From an uncultured Gammaproteobacteria bacterium (GTDB taxonomy: Bacteria > Pseudomonadota > Gammaproteobacteria > Enterobacterales > Psychrobiaceae): 64,000 nucleotides of DNA. Below the pieces are notes generated by a model. The model was not told the DNA's origin, ran no database searches, and saw only the letters and a list, made by a program, of their open reading frames with translations. The stretch lies in the NCBI GenBank assembly GCA_937139475.1, contig CAKZQF010000101.1, forward strand, positions 1 through 64,000, given 5' to 3'. Below are positions 26,604-36,637 of this stretch, one piece after another; position 1 is the first letter of the stretch, and every line of letters starts with the position of its first letter. The position numbers were made by a program, and so were the translations under genes.

Positions 26604-29600
26604 TTGGCGGATAAAGGAAATTTTGTTAAGATCACGTCATTGTTTATAAAAGAAATTCATGCCTTGCCAAATTCAATACCAAATCCCGCTAGTGGAACGC
26701 CAATTAGCGTTCAAGAGCAAGTTTCACAGCTGCAAAAACTGTCACATCAATGCATGCACCTTGATGGCATCAAGTTGCGGGCGCGGCTGCGCAATCTAAA
26801 AAAGATAAAACAACCAGCCCGTCAACAAGCGACGCTTGATAAGATAAAGTTAAATTGCGAGCAGGCAATAAGTAAATACACCCAACGTGGCGCCAGTGTC
26901 CCTGAAATAACCTTTCCACAGCAGCTCCCGGTCAGTCAGTTAAAGGATAAGATCGCCCAGGCTATTTGTGAGAACCAAGTGGTTATTGTCGCCGGTGAGA
27001 CCGGTTCAGGTAAAACAACACAATTGCCCAAAATATGCATGGAATTGGGACGAGGGCAAAAAGGACTGATTGGCCATACACAACCGCGGCGAATTGCAGC
27101 GCGCAGCGTTGCAGAGCGTATTGCCAGTGAACTAGATACTGAATTAGGTCAGACCATAGGCTTTAGGGTTCGCTTTGCCGATAAGCTAAATGATAACAGT
27201 CTCGTGAAGCTAATGACTGATGGTATTTTACTCGCTGAAATTGCCCACGACCCGTTTTTAAACCGCTACGATACGATTATTATCGATGAGGCTCATGAAC
27301 GTAGTTTAAATATCGACTTCTTGCTGGGCTATCTTAAACGTTTGCTCCCCAAGCGCCCAGACCTAAAGATTATCGTTACCTCAGCAACCATCGATACCCC
27401 CCGTTTTTCAGAGCACTTTAACAATGCTCCTGTGATTGAGGTGAGCGGCCGTACGTTCCCGGTAGAAGTGCGCTACCACCTTGATGAACACAACAGCGAT
27501 AAAGACCAGCTACAGTCCATTTTTGATGCGGTTGACGAATTAGTGGCTGAAGGCCCGGGTGATATCCTGATCTTTATGAATGGCGAACGTGAAATTCGTG
27601 ACACCAGCGATGCGTTAGCCAAGCGAAAACTTGCCAACACCGACATATTACCGTTATACGCGCGGCTTAGTTACGCTGAGCAGTCAAAAATATTTAAGAG
27701 CAGTCATAAACGCCGTATCGTATTAGCCACCAATGTTGCCGAAACATCACTGACCGTGCCTGGAATTCGCTATGTCATTGATCCGGGCACTGCGCGTATC
27801 AGTCGCTATAGTTACCGAACAAAAGTCCAGCGCTTGCCGATTGAAAAAGTGTCCCAAGCTAGTGCCAATCAACGTAAAGGTCGTTGTGGACGTGTTGCAG
27901 AAGGTATTTGCATTCGTTTGTACAGCGAAGCAGATTTTGATGCTCGGTCACCGTTTACCGATCCGGAAATTTTACGGACCAATTTAGCCTCGGTTATTTT
28001 ACAAATGGTATCGTTAGGACTGGGTAATATTGAAGCGTTTCCATTTATACAACCACCCGATAGTCGTAATATTAATGATGGTATTCGCTTGCTTGAAGAA
28101 ATTGGCGCATTATCAAAGGAGCATGCCAATGGCAAAAATGAAGGCAATGCTCAATTAAGTTTATCGACGATTGGTAAGCAGATATCTACCTTGCCTATTG
28201 ATCCTCGTTTAGCGCGCATGGTTATTGAAGCAAAGGACAATGGCGCGTTAAAGCAATTGTTGATAATTACCGCCGCGCTAAGTATTCAAGATCCACGAGA
28301 ACGCCCTCTAGAGGCGCAACAAAAGTCAGACCAAGCGCATCAACGTTTTGTTGATAAGACCTCTGATTTTATCACCTTTGTTAATTTGTGGGAGCACCTG
28401 CAAGAGCAACAGAAATTATTATCTAACTCGCGCTTTCGCAAGATGTGCCGAGAGCAATTTTTAAATTATATGCGAGTCCGCGAATGGCAAGATCTTTACG
28501 CGCAGTTAGAACAAGTGCTCAAAGAGCAGGGCATAGAGACACATGACAATGAAGCCAATTGGGATAATGTTCATCAAAGTATTTTATCGGGCTTATTGAG
28601 CCATATCGGCTTTAAAGAAAATAACAACGAGTTTGCGGGCGCACGGAATAGCAAGTTCTTCGTATTTCCTGGCTCGGCATTGAGTAAAAAGCCACCTAAA
28701 TGGCTAATGGTCTCAGAATTAGTTGAAACATCACGCTTGTTTGGCCGTGTTGCGGCAAAAATTGATCCAGCGTGGATAGAACCACTTGCGGGAAATCTTG
28801 TAAAGAAAAGCCATAGCGAGCCTCATTTTGAAAAGAAGCAGGGTCGGGTCGTTGCCTTCGAGCAGGTGAGCTTGTTCGGTGTAGTTATTGTTACTAAGCG
28901 TAAGGTCGATTATGCGCCAATTAAACCGATTGAAGCCCGTGAAATTTTCATTCGCCAGGGATTGGTTGAAGGTGAATTGGCGATTAAGCATAAGTTTTAT
29001 CGTCAGAACTTAAAGTTAGTTGAGCAAGTTGAAGAGCTTGAGCACAAATCTCGTCGCCGCGATATTCTTATCGATGAGGAAGATCTGTTTGGCTTTTATG
29101 ATGAAAAATTGCCACAGCATATTTGTAGTGAAGCACTGCTAACGAGCTGGTGGCGAAAAACAGAAAAGAACACTCCGACGTTGCTAGATTTCGATCTCGA
29201 ACAGTTGATCCGCGATGATGCAACTCGGGTCAGTAAAAACGATTTCCCGGATAAATGGCAGCAAGGTAATTTAACCTTCAAGCTCAGCTATCACTTTGAA
29301 CCGGGAGATGAGGATGACGGTGTTAGTGTTCATATTCCTATTGAGTTGCTTAATCAAGTCACTAGCGCTGATTTTGACTGGCAGGTTTCTGGCCTTCGTG
29401 AAGAGAAGGTGATTGCACTAATCAAGTCTTTGCCGAAATCAATTCGTCGAAACTTTGTGCCTGCCCCCAACTATGCAACGGCCTGTATTGATGCAATGCC
29501 TGTGATGCAAGGCACCCTGATTGACGCGATGGCAAAGCAGTTATTGCGGATGTCAGGTGTCCGCATTGACAAAGAGAGCTGGGATCTGGCTCAACTGACA

Positions 29601-30620
29601 CCCCATCTGTTGATTAATTTTAAAGTGGAACAAGGGGTTGGCCGTAAAACTAAACTGATAAAGCAGGGCAGAGATTTGGCACAGCTTCAGGCACAGCTAA
29701 GTGGACAGGTGTCTAAATCGCTGGTTAAAGTGGCAGATGAAGGCATAGAGAAACAAGGCTTAACCCAGTGGGATTTTGGCAAATTACCAACAAGTTATAC
29801 CTCTAAGCGCGGTCAATTTGAAGTTAAAGCCTATCCGGCGCTAGTTAAAGCGAAAGAGAGCGTTGAGATAAAGCTATTTGATGATCCGGCTCAGGCCAAA
29901 GCAACACATGCTGTGGGCCTACGTGAGTTATTGCGTTTAAATGTACCATCGCCTATCGCTCATATGCAGCGCACATTGCCCAATAAAGCGAAGCTTGGCT
30001 TGTATTATCATGGTTTTGGTCAAGTCAATGTGCTAATCGATGACATTATCGCCGCGGCGGTGGATGCGATTGTTGCAAAAAGTGGCATTGAAACAACGGA
30101 TGAGCACTCTTTTAATAAGCTGCGAGATGTGGTGCGCACCGAACTTGCTGATTGTGTTGTAGATATTGCGCAAAAAGTAGAGACTAGCCTTAGTCTACTC
30201 AATGGCATTAATAAGAAGCTTAAAGGGAAAGTATCCCTTGATATGGTGATGGCCCATGGTGATATTAAGGCGCAGCTAGAGGGGTTAATCTTCAAAGGTT
30301 TTGCCAGCGAACTTGGTAGTGAACGCCTGGATGACCTACCGCGTTATCTTAAAGCCATTGAACGCCGCCTGGAGAAACTCCCAGTTGATCCCAATAAAGA
30401 TCGTGTAGTGACCATTGGTATTTCAAATGTGGTTAAGGAATATCAAGCGCTATTAAATAAAATACCGAAGAATAGCCAAATTCCGCAGGGCCTGAAGGAA
30501 GCTCGTTGGATGATCGAAGAGCTACGGGTGTCGATGTTTGCACAAACATTAGGCACTAAATTCCCTGTTTCTGAAAAGCGTGTTAAGCAACAGCTGGCGT
30601 TAATCAAAAAAGAGTTATAA
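26604..30620 (+). CDS. hrpA: ATP-dependent RNA helicase HrpA (DEAH box)
   Basis: A very large DEAH-box helicase (up to 1338 residues; E. coli HrpA is 1300), used in mRNA processing and in rescuing stalled or collided ribosomes. Motifs: Walker [35 protein letters not shown], and motif [11 protein letters not shown]. The long C-terminal DUF3418 half (for example [19 protein letters not shown]) is complete. The start is unclear: the longest frame begins with TTG 26604, with other TTG codons at 26640 and downstream. The first in-frame ATG is at residue 51, too far in to preserve the conserved N-terminus. It runs into the peroxiredoxin gene with a 38-bp gap. Confidence 0.96.
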   Translation: MADKGNFVKITSLFIKEIHALPNSIPNPASGTPISVQEQVSQLQKLSHQCMHLDGIKLRARLRNLKKIKQPARQQATLDKIKLNCEQAISKYTQRGASVPEITFPQQLPVSQLKDKIAQAICENQVVIVAGETGSGKTTQLPKICMELGRGQKGLIGHTQPRRIAARSVAERIASELDTELGQTIGFRVRFADKLNDNSLVKLMTDGILLAEIAHDPFLNRYDTIIIDEAHERSLNIDFLLGYLKRLLPKRPDLKIIVTSATIDTPRFSEHFNNAPVIEVSGRTFPVEVRYHLDEHNSDKDQLQSIFDAVDELVAEGPGDILIFMNGEREIRDTSDALAKRKLANTDILPLYARLSYAEQSKIFKSSHKRRIVLATNVAETSLTVPGIRYVIDPGTARISRYSYRTKVQRLPIEKVSQASANQRKGRCGRVAEGICIRLYSEADFDARSPFTDPEILRTNLASVILQMVSLGLGNIEAFPFIQPPDSRNINDGIRLLEEIGALSKEHANGKNEGNAQLSLSTIGKQISTLPIDPRLARMVIEAKDNGALKQLLIITAALSIQDPRERPLEAQQKSDQAHQRFVDKTSDFITFVNLWEHLQEQQKLLSNSRFRKMCREQFLNYMRVREWQDLYAQLEQVLKEQGIETHDNEANWDNVHQSILSGLLSHIGFKENNNEFAGARNSKFFVFPGSALSKKPPKWLMVSELVETSRLFGRVAAKIDPAWIEPLAGNLVKKSHSEPHFEKKQGRVVAFEQVSLFGVVIVTKRKVDYAPIKPIEAREIFIRQGLVEGELAIKHKFYRQNLKLVEQVEELEHKSRRRDILIDEEDLFGFYDEKLPQHICSEALLTSWWRKTEKNTPTLLDFDLEQLIRDDATRVSKNDFPDKWQQGNLTFKLSYHFEPGDEDDGVSVHIPIELLNQVTSADFDWQVSGLREEKVIALIKSLPKSIRRNFVPAPNYATACIDAMPVMQGTLIDAMAKQLLRMSGVRIDKESWDLAQLTPHLLINFKVEQGVGRKTKLIKQGRDLAQLQAQLSGQVSKSLVKVADEGIEKQGLTQWDFGKLPTSYTSKRGQFEVKAYPALVKAKESVEIKLFDDPAQAKATHAVGLRELLRLNVPSPIAHMQRTLPNKAKLGLYYHGFGQVNVLIDDIIAAAVDAIVAKSGIETTDEHSFNKLRDVVRTELADCVVDIAQKVETSLSLLNGINKKLKGKVSLDMVMAHGDIKAQLEGLIFKGFASELGSERLDDLPRYLKAIERRLEKLPVDPNKDRVVTIGISNVVKEYQALLNKIPKNSQIPQGLKEARWMIEELRVSMFAQTLGTKFPVSEKRVKQQLALIKKEL

Positions 30621-30658
30621 TGCAAAGAACCATTAGCAAATCATTAAGGAAGCTTACT

Positions 30659-31186
30659 ATGAAAAGTTTAGTCAAACTCGCTGGCATTTTGCTTATCGGC
30701 ATCAGCAGTACCCTGGCACAGGCAACGGATTTGAAAGTCGGTGACATGGCGCCAGATTTTAAATTGCAAGCAACGAATGGTAAAACCTATCAGTTAAGCC
30801 ATTTTCGTGGCCGTCAAGCAGTTGTACTTGCGTGGTACCCGATGGCGAATACACGGGGTTGTACAATTGAATGTTTATCCTTGGTTAAAGATGGCGGCTT
30901 GATCCGTCAGTTTGATGTGAGCTATTTTATGGCCAGTGTTGATCCGCTGGAAGATAACCTGGATTTCGCCAAGAAAACCAAGGCCGATTTTCCAATGTTA
31001 AGCGATCCTAGCAAAGAAACTGCGAAAGCTTATGACGTGCTGAATTTATTTCGTGTTGCCTCTCGCGTAACGTTTTATATCGACAAAGCGGGGCGTATCG
31101 CCAAGATAGATGATGATATTACCCCGAAAACGGCGGCGCAGGATATTGCAAACACGCTAAAAGCATTAGGCATGCAACCGCGTTAA
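30659..31186 (+). CDS. Exported peroxiredoxin (AhpC/TSA, Bcp-like)
   Basis: A thiol peroxidase of 175 residues from ATG 30659, which has AAGGAAG upstream. The first 23 residues form a Sec signal peptide ([21 protein letters not shown]) so the enzyme should be periplasmic. The thioredoxin fold has the peroxidatic Cys in NTRGCTIEC; the second Cys five positions on suggests an atypical 2-Cys (Bcp-type) cycle. It would remove peroxides outside the cytoplasm. Probably co-transcribed with hrpA. Confidence 0.9.
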   Translation: MKSLVKLAGILLIGISSTLAQATDLKVGDMAPDFKLQATNGKTYQLSHFRGRQAVVLAWYPMANTRGCTIECLSLVKDGGLIRQFDVSYFMASVDPLEDNLDFAKKTKADFPMLSDPSKETAKAYDVLNLFRVASRVTFYIDKAGRIAKIDDDITPKTAAQDIANTLKALGMQPR

Positions 31187-31213
31187 AAGATGCTTAAGTA
31201 AATAGAAATTGTC

Positions 31214-31245
31214 AGGGACACCAGCTAAGCCGGTGTCCCTTTTTC
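31214..31245 (+). terminator. Terminator after the peroxiredoxin gene
   Basis: AGGGACACC (31214-31222) pairs with GGTGTCCCT (31232-31240), followed by TTTTTCTT. It ends right at the stop of the convergent aminopeptidase gene. Confidence 0.9.
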
Positions 31246-32601
31246 TTATTTGAATGTGTTTGCTAGGTATTGATAGACGGTACGGATACCAAACGCTTCG
31301 CCACCAATCGGGCGGCCGCTTAGTTTGCGATTATTCCAAGCCATAATATCAAAATGCAGCCAGTTAGGGTGCGCCTTGGTAAAATGCTGCAGATAAAGCG
31401 CAGCCGTGATGTGTCCGCCAAATGGACCTGCGGCACAGTTCGTCATATCAGCGACTTCACTTTTAAGCATTGACTGGTATGGCTTATGTAACGGCATATT
31501 CCATACCGGATCGCTATTGGTTTCGCCAATAGACATTAAATCAACAGCAACGCTTTTATCTGTTGAGAAAAAACCAGGTAACTCTGTACCAAGAGCAACA
31601 CGCATCGCACCGGTGAGTGTTGCAAAATCGATTAGCATTTCGGGTTCATCGTTAATGGCTTCACTAATCGCATCACATAATACCAAACGCCCTTCAGCGT
31701 CAGTATTGTCAATTTCAACTGTTGTGCCACTGCGCGTGGTGATCACATCTCCCGGCCGCATGGCGTTAGCGGATACGGCGTTTTCAACCGCAGGAACTAA
31801 CACCCGTAATCTCACCGGAAGTTTGTTTGCCATGATAAGATGCGCAAGCCCTAATACGTGAGCCGAACCTCCCATATCTTTTTTCATATAGCGCATGCCG
31901 GCTGCAGGCTTAAGATCTAACCCACCACTATCAAAACAGACACCCTTACCAACTAAGGTTACTTTAGGTGCAGATTCATCACCCCATATTAAGTCAACTA
32001 ATTGTGGTTTGTTGTCGCTAGCACGGCCAACCGCATGAATAGTTGGGTAATTGTGTTCTAATAAGTCATCGCCAATAATTTGCGTAACTTCCCCGCCAAA
32101 TTGCTCTGTTAAATGTACGGCACATTGGGCGATATCTTGAGGCATCATATCGGCGGCAGGGGTATTAACCATGTCACGTACCAGCGCTGTAGCGCTTGCT
32201 TCAATATTTGCTGTGTTAACGATGTCCTCATCCCCAATTGCTAACGTTGGTAGCGTTGATTTGTTAGCCTTGTAACGTTCAAAGCGGTAACAGCCGGCTA
32301 GCCAGGCGAATGCCAGTGCCTTTTGGCTTGCCTGTTCTGGCTCTAATTTGTAGTGCCCTGATGGTAGCAGCGCAGGTAAGTCACCGATTGAAAAGTAATC
32401 ACTGATATCTTCAACACAGAATAAAGCCAATTTGATTGAACCTTGTGGGCTCGGCAGTAGGCTTAACCCCGCGCCTTCATAACCACTGGTTGCTAACCAA
32501 TTGTTGCTAAAGCTATCTTGAGTGTCTAACCATGATTGATATTCGCTTGTTGGTAATATAATTAACGGGATGGCGTTTGTTGTATTTGTAGTTAGCTGCA
32601 T
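31246..32601 (-). CDS. M17 leucyl aminopeptidase family protein
   Basis: Zinc/manganese aminopeptidase of 451 residues. The catalytic C-terminal domain is clear: VGKGVCFDSGGLDLKP, MKKDMGGSAHVLG, and NTDAEGRLVLCDAI, containing the metal ligands and catalytic Lys/Arg. It belongs to the shorter M17 branch with a divergent N-terminal domain, not classic PepA. ATG 32601 was chosen for its AAGGAAG ribosome site; an in-frame ATG at 32649 lacks one. Role: cytosolic peptide turnover. Confidence 0.93.
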   Translation of the reverse strand: MQLTTNTTNAIPLIILPTSEYQSWLDTQDSFSNNWLATSGYEGAGLSLLPSPQGSIKLALFCVEDISDYFSIGDLPALLPSGHYKLEPEQASQKALAFAWLAGCYRFERYKANKSTLPTLAIGDEDIVNTANIEASATALVRDMVNTPAADMMPQDIAQCAVHLTEQFGGEVTQIIGDDLLEHNYPTIHAVGRASDNKPQLVDLIWGDESAPKVTLVGKGVCFDSGGLDLKPAAGMRYMKKDMGGSAHVLGLAHLIMANKLPVRLRVLVPAVENAVSANAMRPGDVITTRSGTTVEIDNTDAEGRLVLCDAISEAINDEPEMLIDFATLTGAMRVALGTELPGFFSTDKSVAVDLMSIGETNSDPVWNMPLHKPYQSMLKSEVADMTNCAAGPFGGHITAALYLQHFTKAHPNWLHFDIMAWNNRKLSGRPIGGEAFGIRTVYQYLANTFK

Positions 32602-32774
32602 TGAACAAGCTTCCTTTGTTTTGGTGGCATGATAGGTGAAGATGCCCATTAGTATAACGTGACGGTAACCGCCATTCGAGCCATTTAGGCCACTTAAACT
32701 AAAGTAATTAAGGCACTAGCTCACAAAGCGAAGGATTATTACTCCGTTAGGGGTGCTTCTACTGTTTGTTTAGG

Positions 32775-32780
32775 TATAAT
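32775..32780 (+). promoter_or_regulatory. -10 element upstream of DEAD-box helicase
   Basis: A perfect TATAAT lies 31 bases before the helicase ATG (32811). No good -35 is seen at 16-18 bases, so an activator may be needed or the match is chance. Confidence 0.45.
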
Positions 32781-32810
32781 GCCGCCTTTACCAATCATTG
32801 ATGAATCGCT

Positions 32811-34064
32811 ATGACTACTTTTGCCGCATTAGGTTTGAACAAAACCTTACAAGCCAATATTAAACGTTTAGGTTACAAAGAACCGACGTATATACAGGAA
32901 CACTCTATTGGTGCCGTATTATCAGGCGCTGATACTTACGCTATTGCGCCAACAGGTACTGGTAAAACAGCTGCGTATTTATTGCCTACTTTGCAAGAAT
33001 TGAGTCAAACGGATAATAGCGAGATGCAAGTACGACCAATCCGTGGTTTGTATTTGGTACCTACGCGCGAATTAGCACAGCAGGTCCACGACTCTATTAA
33101 TGTTTACGGTAAGGATCTTGGTTTGCGTACCATTAGTTTATTTGGTGGCGTACGCATTGAATCACAAATCAATCGATTTAAGCGCGGTGCAGATATCATC
33201 GTAGCTACGCCAAAACGATTAATCGATCTGGTAAAGAAAAACGCGATCTCACTTAATGCCATCGAACATTTTGTAATGGATGAAGCGGATCGCCTTGTGA
33301 GCATGGGTATAGTGCAAGAACTACGTACAATTTTAGAGACTATCCCTAAAAAGGCGCAAAAAGTGGTCTTTTCTGCCACTGATTCCAAAGCGCTAGAAAA
33401 ATTTAGTAAAGCGAATCAAAGTAATGTTAAGTCAGTAAAGAGTGAAGCTAAATCACCGGCATTAACTAAGATCGTCCATACCATGTATCGCACCTTCCGG
33501 GATGATAAGAATAAAACCTTGTGTCGCCTGCTTGATATGCTTGATTGCGACAAAGCGTTAATTTTTGTACGTACTAAAAATGACGTAAATCATTTAACCG
33601 ACTTGTTAAACAACAATGGATTTAGCAGTGCTGGCTTGCATAACGAAATTCCGCAAAAAAAGCGCCAAGAACGCTTGGCGGCTTTTAAACAAGGTGAGGT
33701 TAAATACCTTGTGGCGACTGATATTGTTTCACGTGGTATTGATATTGACGATCTGTACTACGTTATTAACGTGGATTTACCCGTTAACTGCAATGATTAT
33801 ATTCACCGTGTTGGGCGTACCGCACGTACCGCAAAGACACACCTTCGTTCGAAGAAGGTATTAAGTGATAAAGCGAGCAAGCAAGCATTTTCAAAAGATG
33901 TTGCCACTAAAAAGCATCATGATGACTATTCGGCACCTGCCAAGGTAGTTAAGGATATTCAAGGTCACGTCTTCTCCTTAGTGTGTCCAGAACAAGAACG
34001 CCTGTTGCCGAAAATCATCAATGCTGTCGGAAAAGATATCAAATTAGAAGCGCTGCCTTGGTAA
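32811..34064 (+). CDS. DEAD-box RNA helicase with insertion after motif VI
   Basis: A 417-residue ATP-dependent RNA helicase. Motifs in order: Q-motif PTYIQ, APTGTGKT, PTRELAQQ, DEADRLVSMG, SAT, ATDIVSRGIDI, HRVGRTAR. After motif VI an unusual stretch of about 45 Lys/Ser-rich residues (starting KTHLRSKKVLSDK) separates it from GHVFSLVCPEQERLLPKI, which normally follows within a few residues. There is no basic tail after the core. It may act in cold-shock RNA remodelling or ribosome assembly; the subfamily is not clear. Confidence 0.92.
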   Translation: MTTFAALGLNKTLQANIKRLGYKEPTYIQEHSIGAVLSGADTYAIAPTGTGKTAAYLLPTLQELSQTDNSEMQVRPIRGLYLVPTRELAQQVHDSINVYGKDLGLRTISLFGGVRIESQINRFKRGADIIVATPKRLIDLVKKNAISLNAIEHFVMDEADRLVSMGIVQELRTILETIPKKAQKVVFSATDSKALEKFSKANQSNVKSVKSEAKSPALTKIVHTMYRTFRDDKNKTLCRLLDMLDCDKALIFVRTKNDVNHLTDLLNNNGFSSAGLHNEIPQKKRQERLAAFKQGEVKYLVATDIVSRGIDIDDLYYVINVDLPVNCNDYIHRVGRTARTAKTHLRSKKVLSDKASKQAFSKDVATKKHHDDYSAPAKVVKDIQGHVFSLVCPEQERLLPKIINAVGKDIKLEALPW

Positions 34065-34094
34065 GTCAAGCAATGAACTCGTGATTGATATGAG

Positions 34095-34122
34095 CCGCTG
34101 TTTTGCAACAGCGGTTTTTTTT
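34095..34122 (+). terminator. Terminator after DEAD-box helicase
   Basis: CCGCTGTT (34095-34102), loop TTGC, AACAGCGG (34107-34114), then eight T. Confidence 0.93.
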
Positions 34123-34285
34123 GCTCTTAAATTACCCGTTAAAGGAAAATTATTAAAATGCATCTGATTCTTTAATTATCCCCATCTAATGTCTTTATTG
34201 AGTTAACTGATTCACAAAAATGCTCGATTGCCTTATTTGTAACCAATTATTGGTGTTTTTTAGTCTAAATTCTCTGTTTAGGGGA

Positions 34286-34314
34286 TTGGCAGAAGGTATT
34301 TACACTGGCATTAT
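34286..34314 (+). promoter_or_regulatory. Sigma-70 promoter of aroA
   Basis: TTGGCA (34286-34291), 17-base spacer, CATTAT (34309-34314), 53 bases before the aroA start. The rest of the gap 34123-34285 shows nothing I can identify. Confidence 0.6.
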
Positions 34315-34367
34315 AAGTTTTCACCGAAAAGTAATAAAATTACATAAATCGAAATTTGAGGAATATG

Positions 34368-35645
34368 ATGGATTCGCTAACACTATCGCCAATTACTGCT
34401 GTCAATGGCACTGTAAATTTACCGGGTTCTAAGAGTCTGTCTAACCGTGCACTATTATTGGCGGCATTAGCCCATGGTGAAACAACGATTAAAAATCTTT
34501 TAGATAGTGATGATATTCGTCATATGCTAGATGCGTTAAAGTCTCTAAATGTTAACTATTCACTTAACGATGATCGAACAGAATGTGTGTTGCAAGGTAA
34601 TGGTGGACCATTAAACTTTGACGGCGCCGTTGAGTTATTTTTAGGTAACGCCGGTACAGCGATGCGCCCGCTGTGTGCGGCTTTGTGTCTAGGGGAAGGG
34701 CAGTTTACATTAACGGGTGAGCCGCGAATGTCAGAGCGTCCTATCGATTCTCTGGTCGATGCACTTAGGGATATGGGCTGTGATATCTCCTATCATGATT
34801 ACCCGGGTTTTCCACCGGTAACGATAAAAGGCACTGGCCTAAACGGTGGCATCGTAAAAATTGATGGCTCAGTATCTAGTCAATTCTTAACCGCATTTTT
34901 AATGGCTGCACCGTTGGCATCAGGTGACATTGAGATTGAAATCGTTGGCGAATTAGTATCAAAACCCTACATCGAAATTACCTTAGATTTAATGAAGAAA
35001 TTTGGTGTCGATGTAAAACATGAAAATTTACAACATTTTTCTATTAAAGGCGGCCAAACATACCAGTCTCCGGGCGTTGTTCACGTTGAGGGCGATGCTT
35101 CTTCTGCGAGTTACTTCCTTGCCGCAGCCGCTATCAAGGGTGGGAGTGTTACTGTAACAGGCGTTGGTAGTGATTCAGTGCAAGGAGACAAACATTTTGC
35201 CGACGTGCTTGAAGAGATGGGCGCCGAGGTAATATGGGATGCACATGCTATTACGGTACGCGCTAAGGAACTTAAAGGCGTCGACTTAGACATGAACCAT
35301 ATTCCTGATGCGGCGATGACCATTGCCACTACGGCGCTCTTTGCCACTGGCCCAACGTCGATTCGTAATATCTATAACTGGCGCGTGAAAGAAACCGATC
35401 GTTTACATGCGATGGCGACAGAGCTGCGCAAAGTCGGTGCTACCGTAGATGAGGGCCACGATTACATCACTATCAACCCGCCTGCAAAACTACAGCATGC
35501 GGCTATTGATACTTATAATGATCACCGTATCGCGATGTGTTTTTCCTTAGTTGCACTTAGCGACACTGCGGTGACCATCAACGATCCAGGCTGTACAGCG
35601 AAAACATTCCCAACATACTTTGAGTGTTTTAAGTCGATCTGTTAA
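34368..35645 (+). CDS. aroA: 3-phosphoshikimate 1-carboxyvinyltransferase (EPSP synthase)
   Basis: Sixth step of the shikimate pathway, leading to chorismate for the trp operon also in this window. 425 residues, closely like the class I enterobacterial enzyme: [31 protein letters not shown] (the Gly of the glyphosate-sensitive [10 protein letters not shown] motif is present), and [13 protein letters not shown] 34368 gives DSLTLSPI, matching E. coli ESLTLQPI; GAGG is 6 bases upstream. A second ATG directly before it (34365) is too close to the ribosome site. Confidence 0.98.
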   Translation: MDSLTLSPITAVNGTVNLPGSKSLSNRALLLAALAHGETTIKNLLDSDDIRHMLDALKSLNVNYSLNDDRTECVLQGNGGPLNFDGAVELFLGNAGTAMRPLCAALCLGEGQFTLTGEPRMSERPIDSLVDALRDMGCDISYHDYPGFPPVTIKGTGLNGGIVKIDGSVSSQFLTAFLMAAPLASGDIEIEIVGELVSKPYIEITLDLMKKFGVDVKHENLQHFSIKGGQTYQSPGVVHVEGDASSASYFLAAAAIKGGSVTVTGVGSDSVQGDKHFADVLEEMGAEVIWDAHAITVRAKELKGVDLDMNHIPDAAMTIATTALFATGPTSIRNIYNWRVKETDRLHAMATELRKVGATVDEGHDYITINPPAKLQHAAIDTYNDHRIAMCFSLVALSDTAVTINDPGCTAKTFPTYFECFKSIC

Positions 35646-35739
35646 TTGTGATTCAAATCAAACTGCGTTCTTGTAAATATTAAATAAACGTTAATTTTAT
35701 GTTTATTGATACCATCTCCAGCAAACCTATTGTAGAATA

Positions 35740-35760
35740 CGCCCCGAAATTTTAGGGGCG
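35740..35760 (+). promoter_or_regulatory. Stem-loop upstream of cmk, next to a TAGAAT -10
   Basis: CGCCCC (35740-35745) pairs with GGGGCG (35755-35760). It begins just after TAGAAT (35733-35738), so if that is the -10 box the hairpin would form the very 5' end of the cmk-rpsA message. It could also be a weak aroA terminator, though it lacks a T-run. Confidence 0.35.
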
Positions 35761-35840
35761 GAATTCATTTTTAAAATAATCTCAATGACAACAAATGACG
35801 GATTTTGCCACCTAGTGTATTGCCTAGTTAGGAGTAAAGA

Positions 35841-36527
35841 ATGACTGAAAACTTATCAGTGATCACGATAGATGGCCCAAGTGGGGCAGGGAAAGGGACC
35901 ATTGCTAGACTATTAGCCGACAAGTTAGGCTGGCAGTTACTTGATAGTGGTGCAATTTATCGTGTGCTGGCACTCGCAGCTATTCATCATAATGTAGCGT
36001 TAGACAACGAAGAAGCACTAACTCCCTTGGCGGGACATTTAGATGTGCGCTTTGTCAGTGATTCAGATTCGGGTGCAATAAAAGTAATACTCGAAGGTGA
36101 AGATGTGACCAGAGACATTCGTAGCGAGAAAGTTGGCAATAGCGCCTCTAAAGTTGCTGCTTTTCCGCGTGTTCGTGAAGCACTATTAAGACGCCAACGT
36201 GCATTTTTAACTGGTGAAGGGCTGATTGCCGATGGCCGTGATATGGGAACCATTGTATTCCCTCAGGCGCCAGTCAAATTTTTCTTAACCGCTAGCGCCC
36301 AAGAACGCGCGCAGCGCCGCTATAACCAGTTGCAAGAGAAGGGCTTTGATGCTAATATCCAATCCCTTTTAAGTGAGATTAGTGAGCGTGATGAGCGTGA
36401 CCGCAACCGCAGTGTTGCTCCACTTGTTCCGGCTAATGATGCACTTTTAATTGATTCGACAGGACTGTCTATTGATGATGTATTAGCAAAAGTGGTTGAA
36501 CACGCCGCTAATAGCATCGAAATATAA
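35841..36527 (+). CDS. cmk: Cytidylate kinase
   Basis: Phosphorylates CMP and dCMP. 228 residues. The P-loop is [18 protein letters not shown], followed by [11 protein letters not shown]; the [10 protein letters not shown] and RAQRRYNQL segments form the substrate and lid regions. The ribosome site is AGGAG, 8 bases before ATG. The cmk-rpsA-ihfB order is conserved across gammaproteobacteria. Confidence 0.98.
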   Translation: MTENLSVITIDGPSGAGKGTIARLLADKLGWQLLDSGAIYRVLALAAIHHNVALDNEEALTPLAGHLDVRFVSDSDSGAIKVILEGEDVTRDIRSEKVGNSASKVAAFPRVREALLRRQRAFLTGEGLIADGRDMGTIVFPQAPVKFFLTASAQERAQRRYNQLQEKGFDANIQSLLSEISERDERDRNRSVAPLVPANDALLIDSTGLSIDDVLAKVVEHAANSIEI

Positions 36528-36637
36528 GACATATTGTCAAACTAACTCTATTACTCATTCATGGATGGAAGAGTATTAATTAACAACCCCGTATTCGCTG
36601 GATTGCGTGTATGGATTGAAAAAATGTGAATATAAAC

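Noticed and set aside
31406-31861. A 151-codon plus-strand frame opposite the M17 aminopeptidase
   Set aside because: The minus-strand gene has full family motifs; the antisense frame has none.
34220-34432. A 70-codon frame in the gap before aroA
   Set aside because: It overlaps the aroA promoter and start, has no ribosome site and resembles no protein I know.
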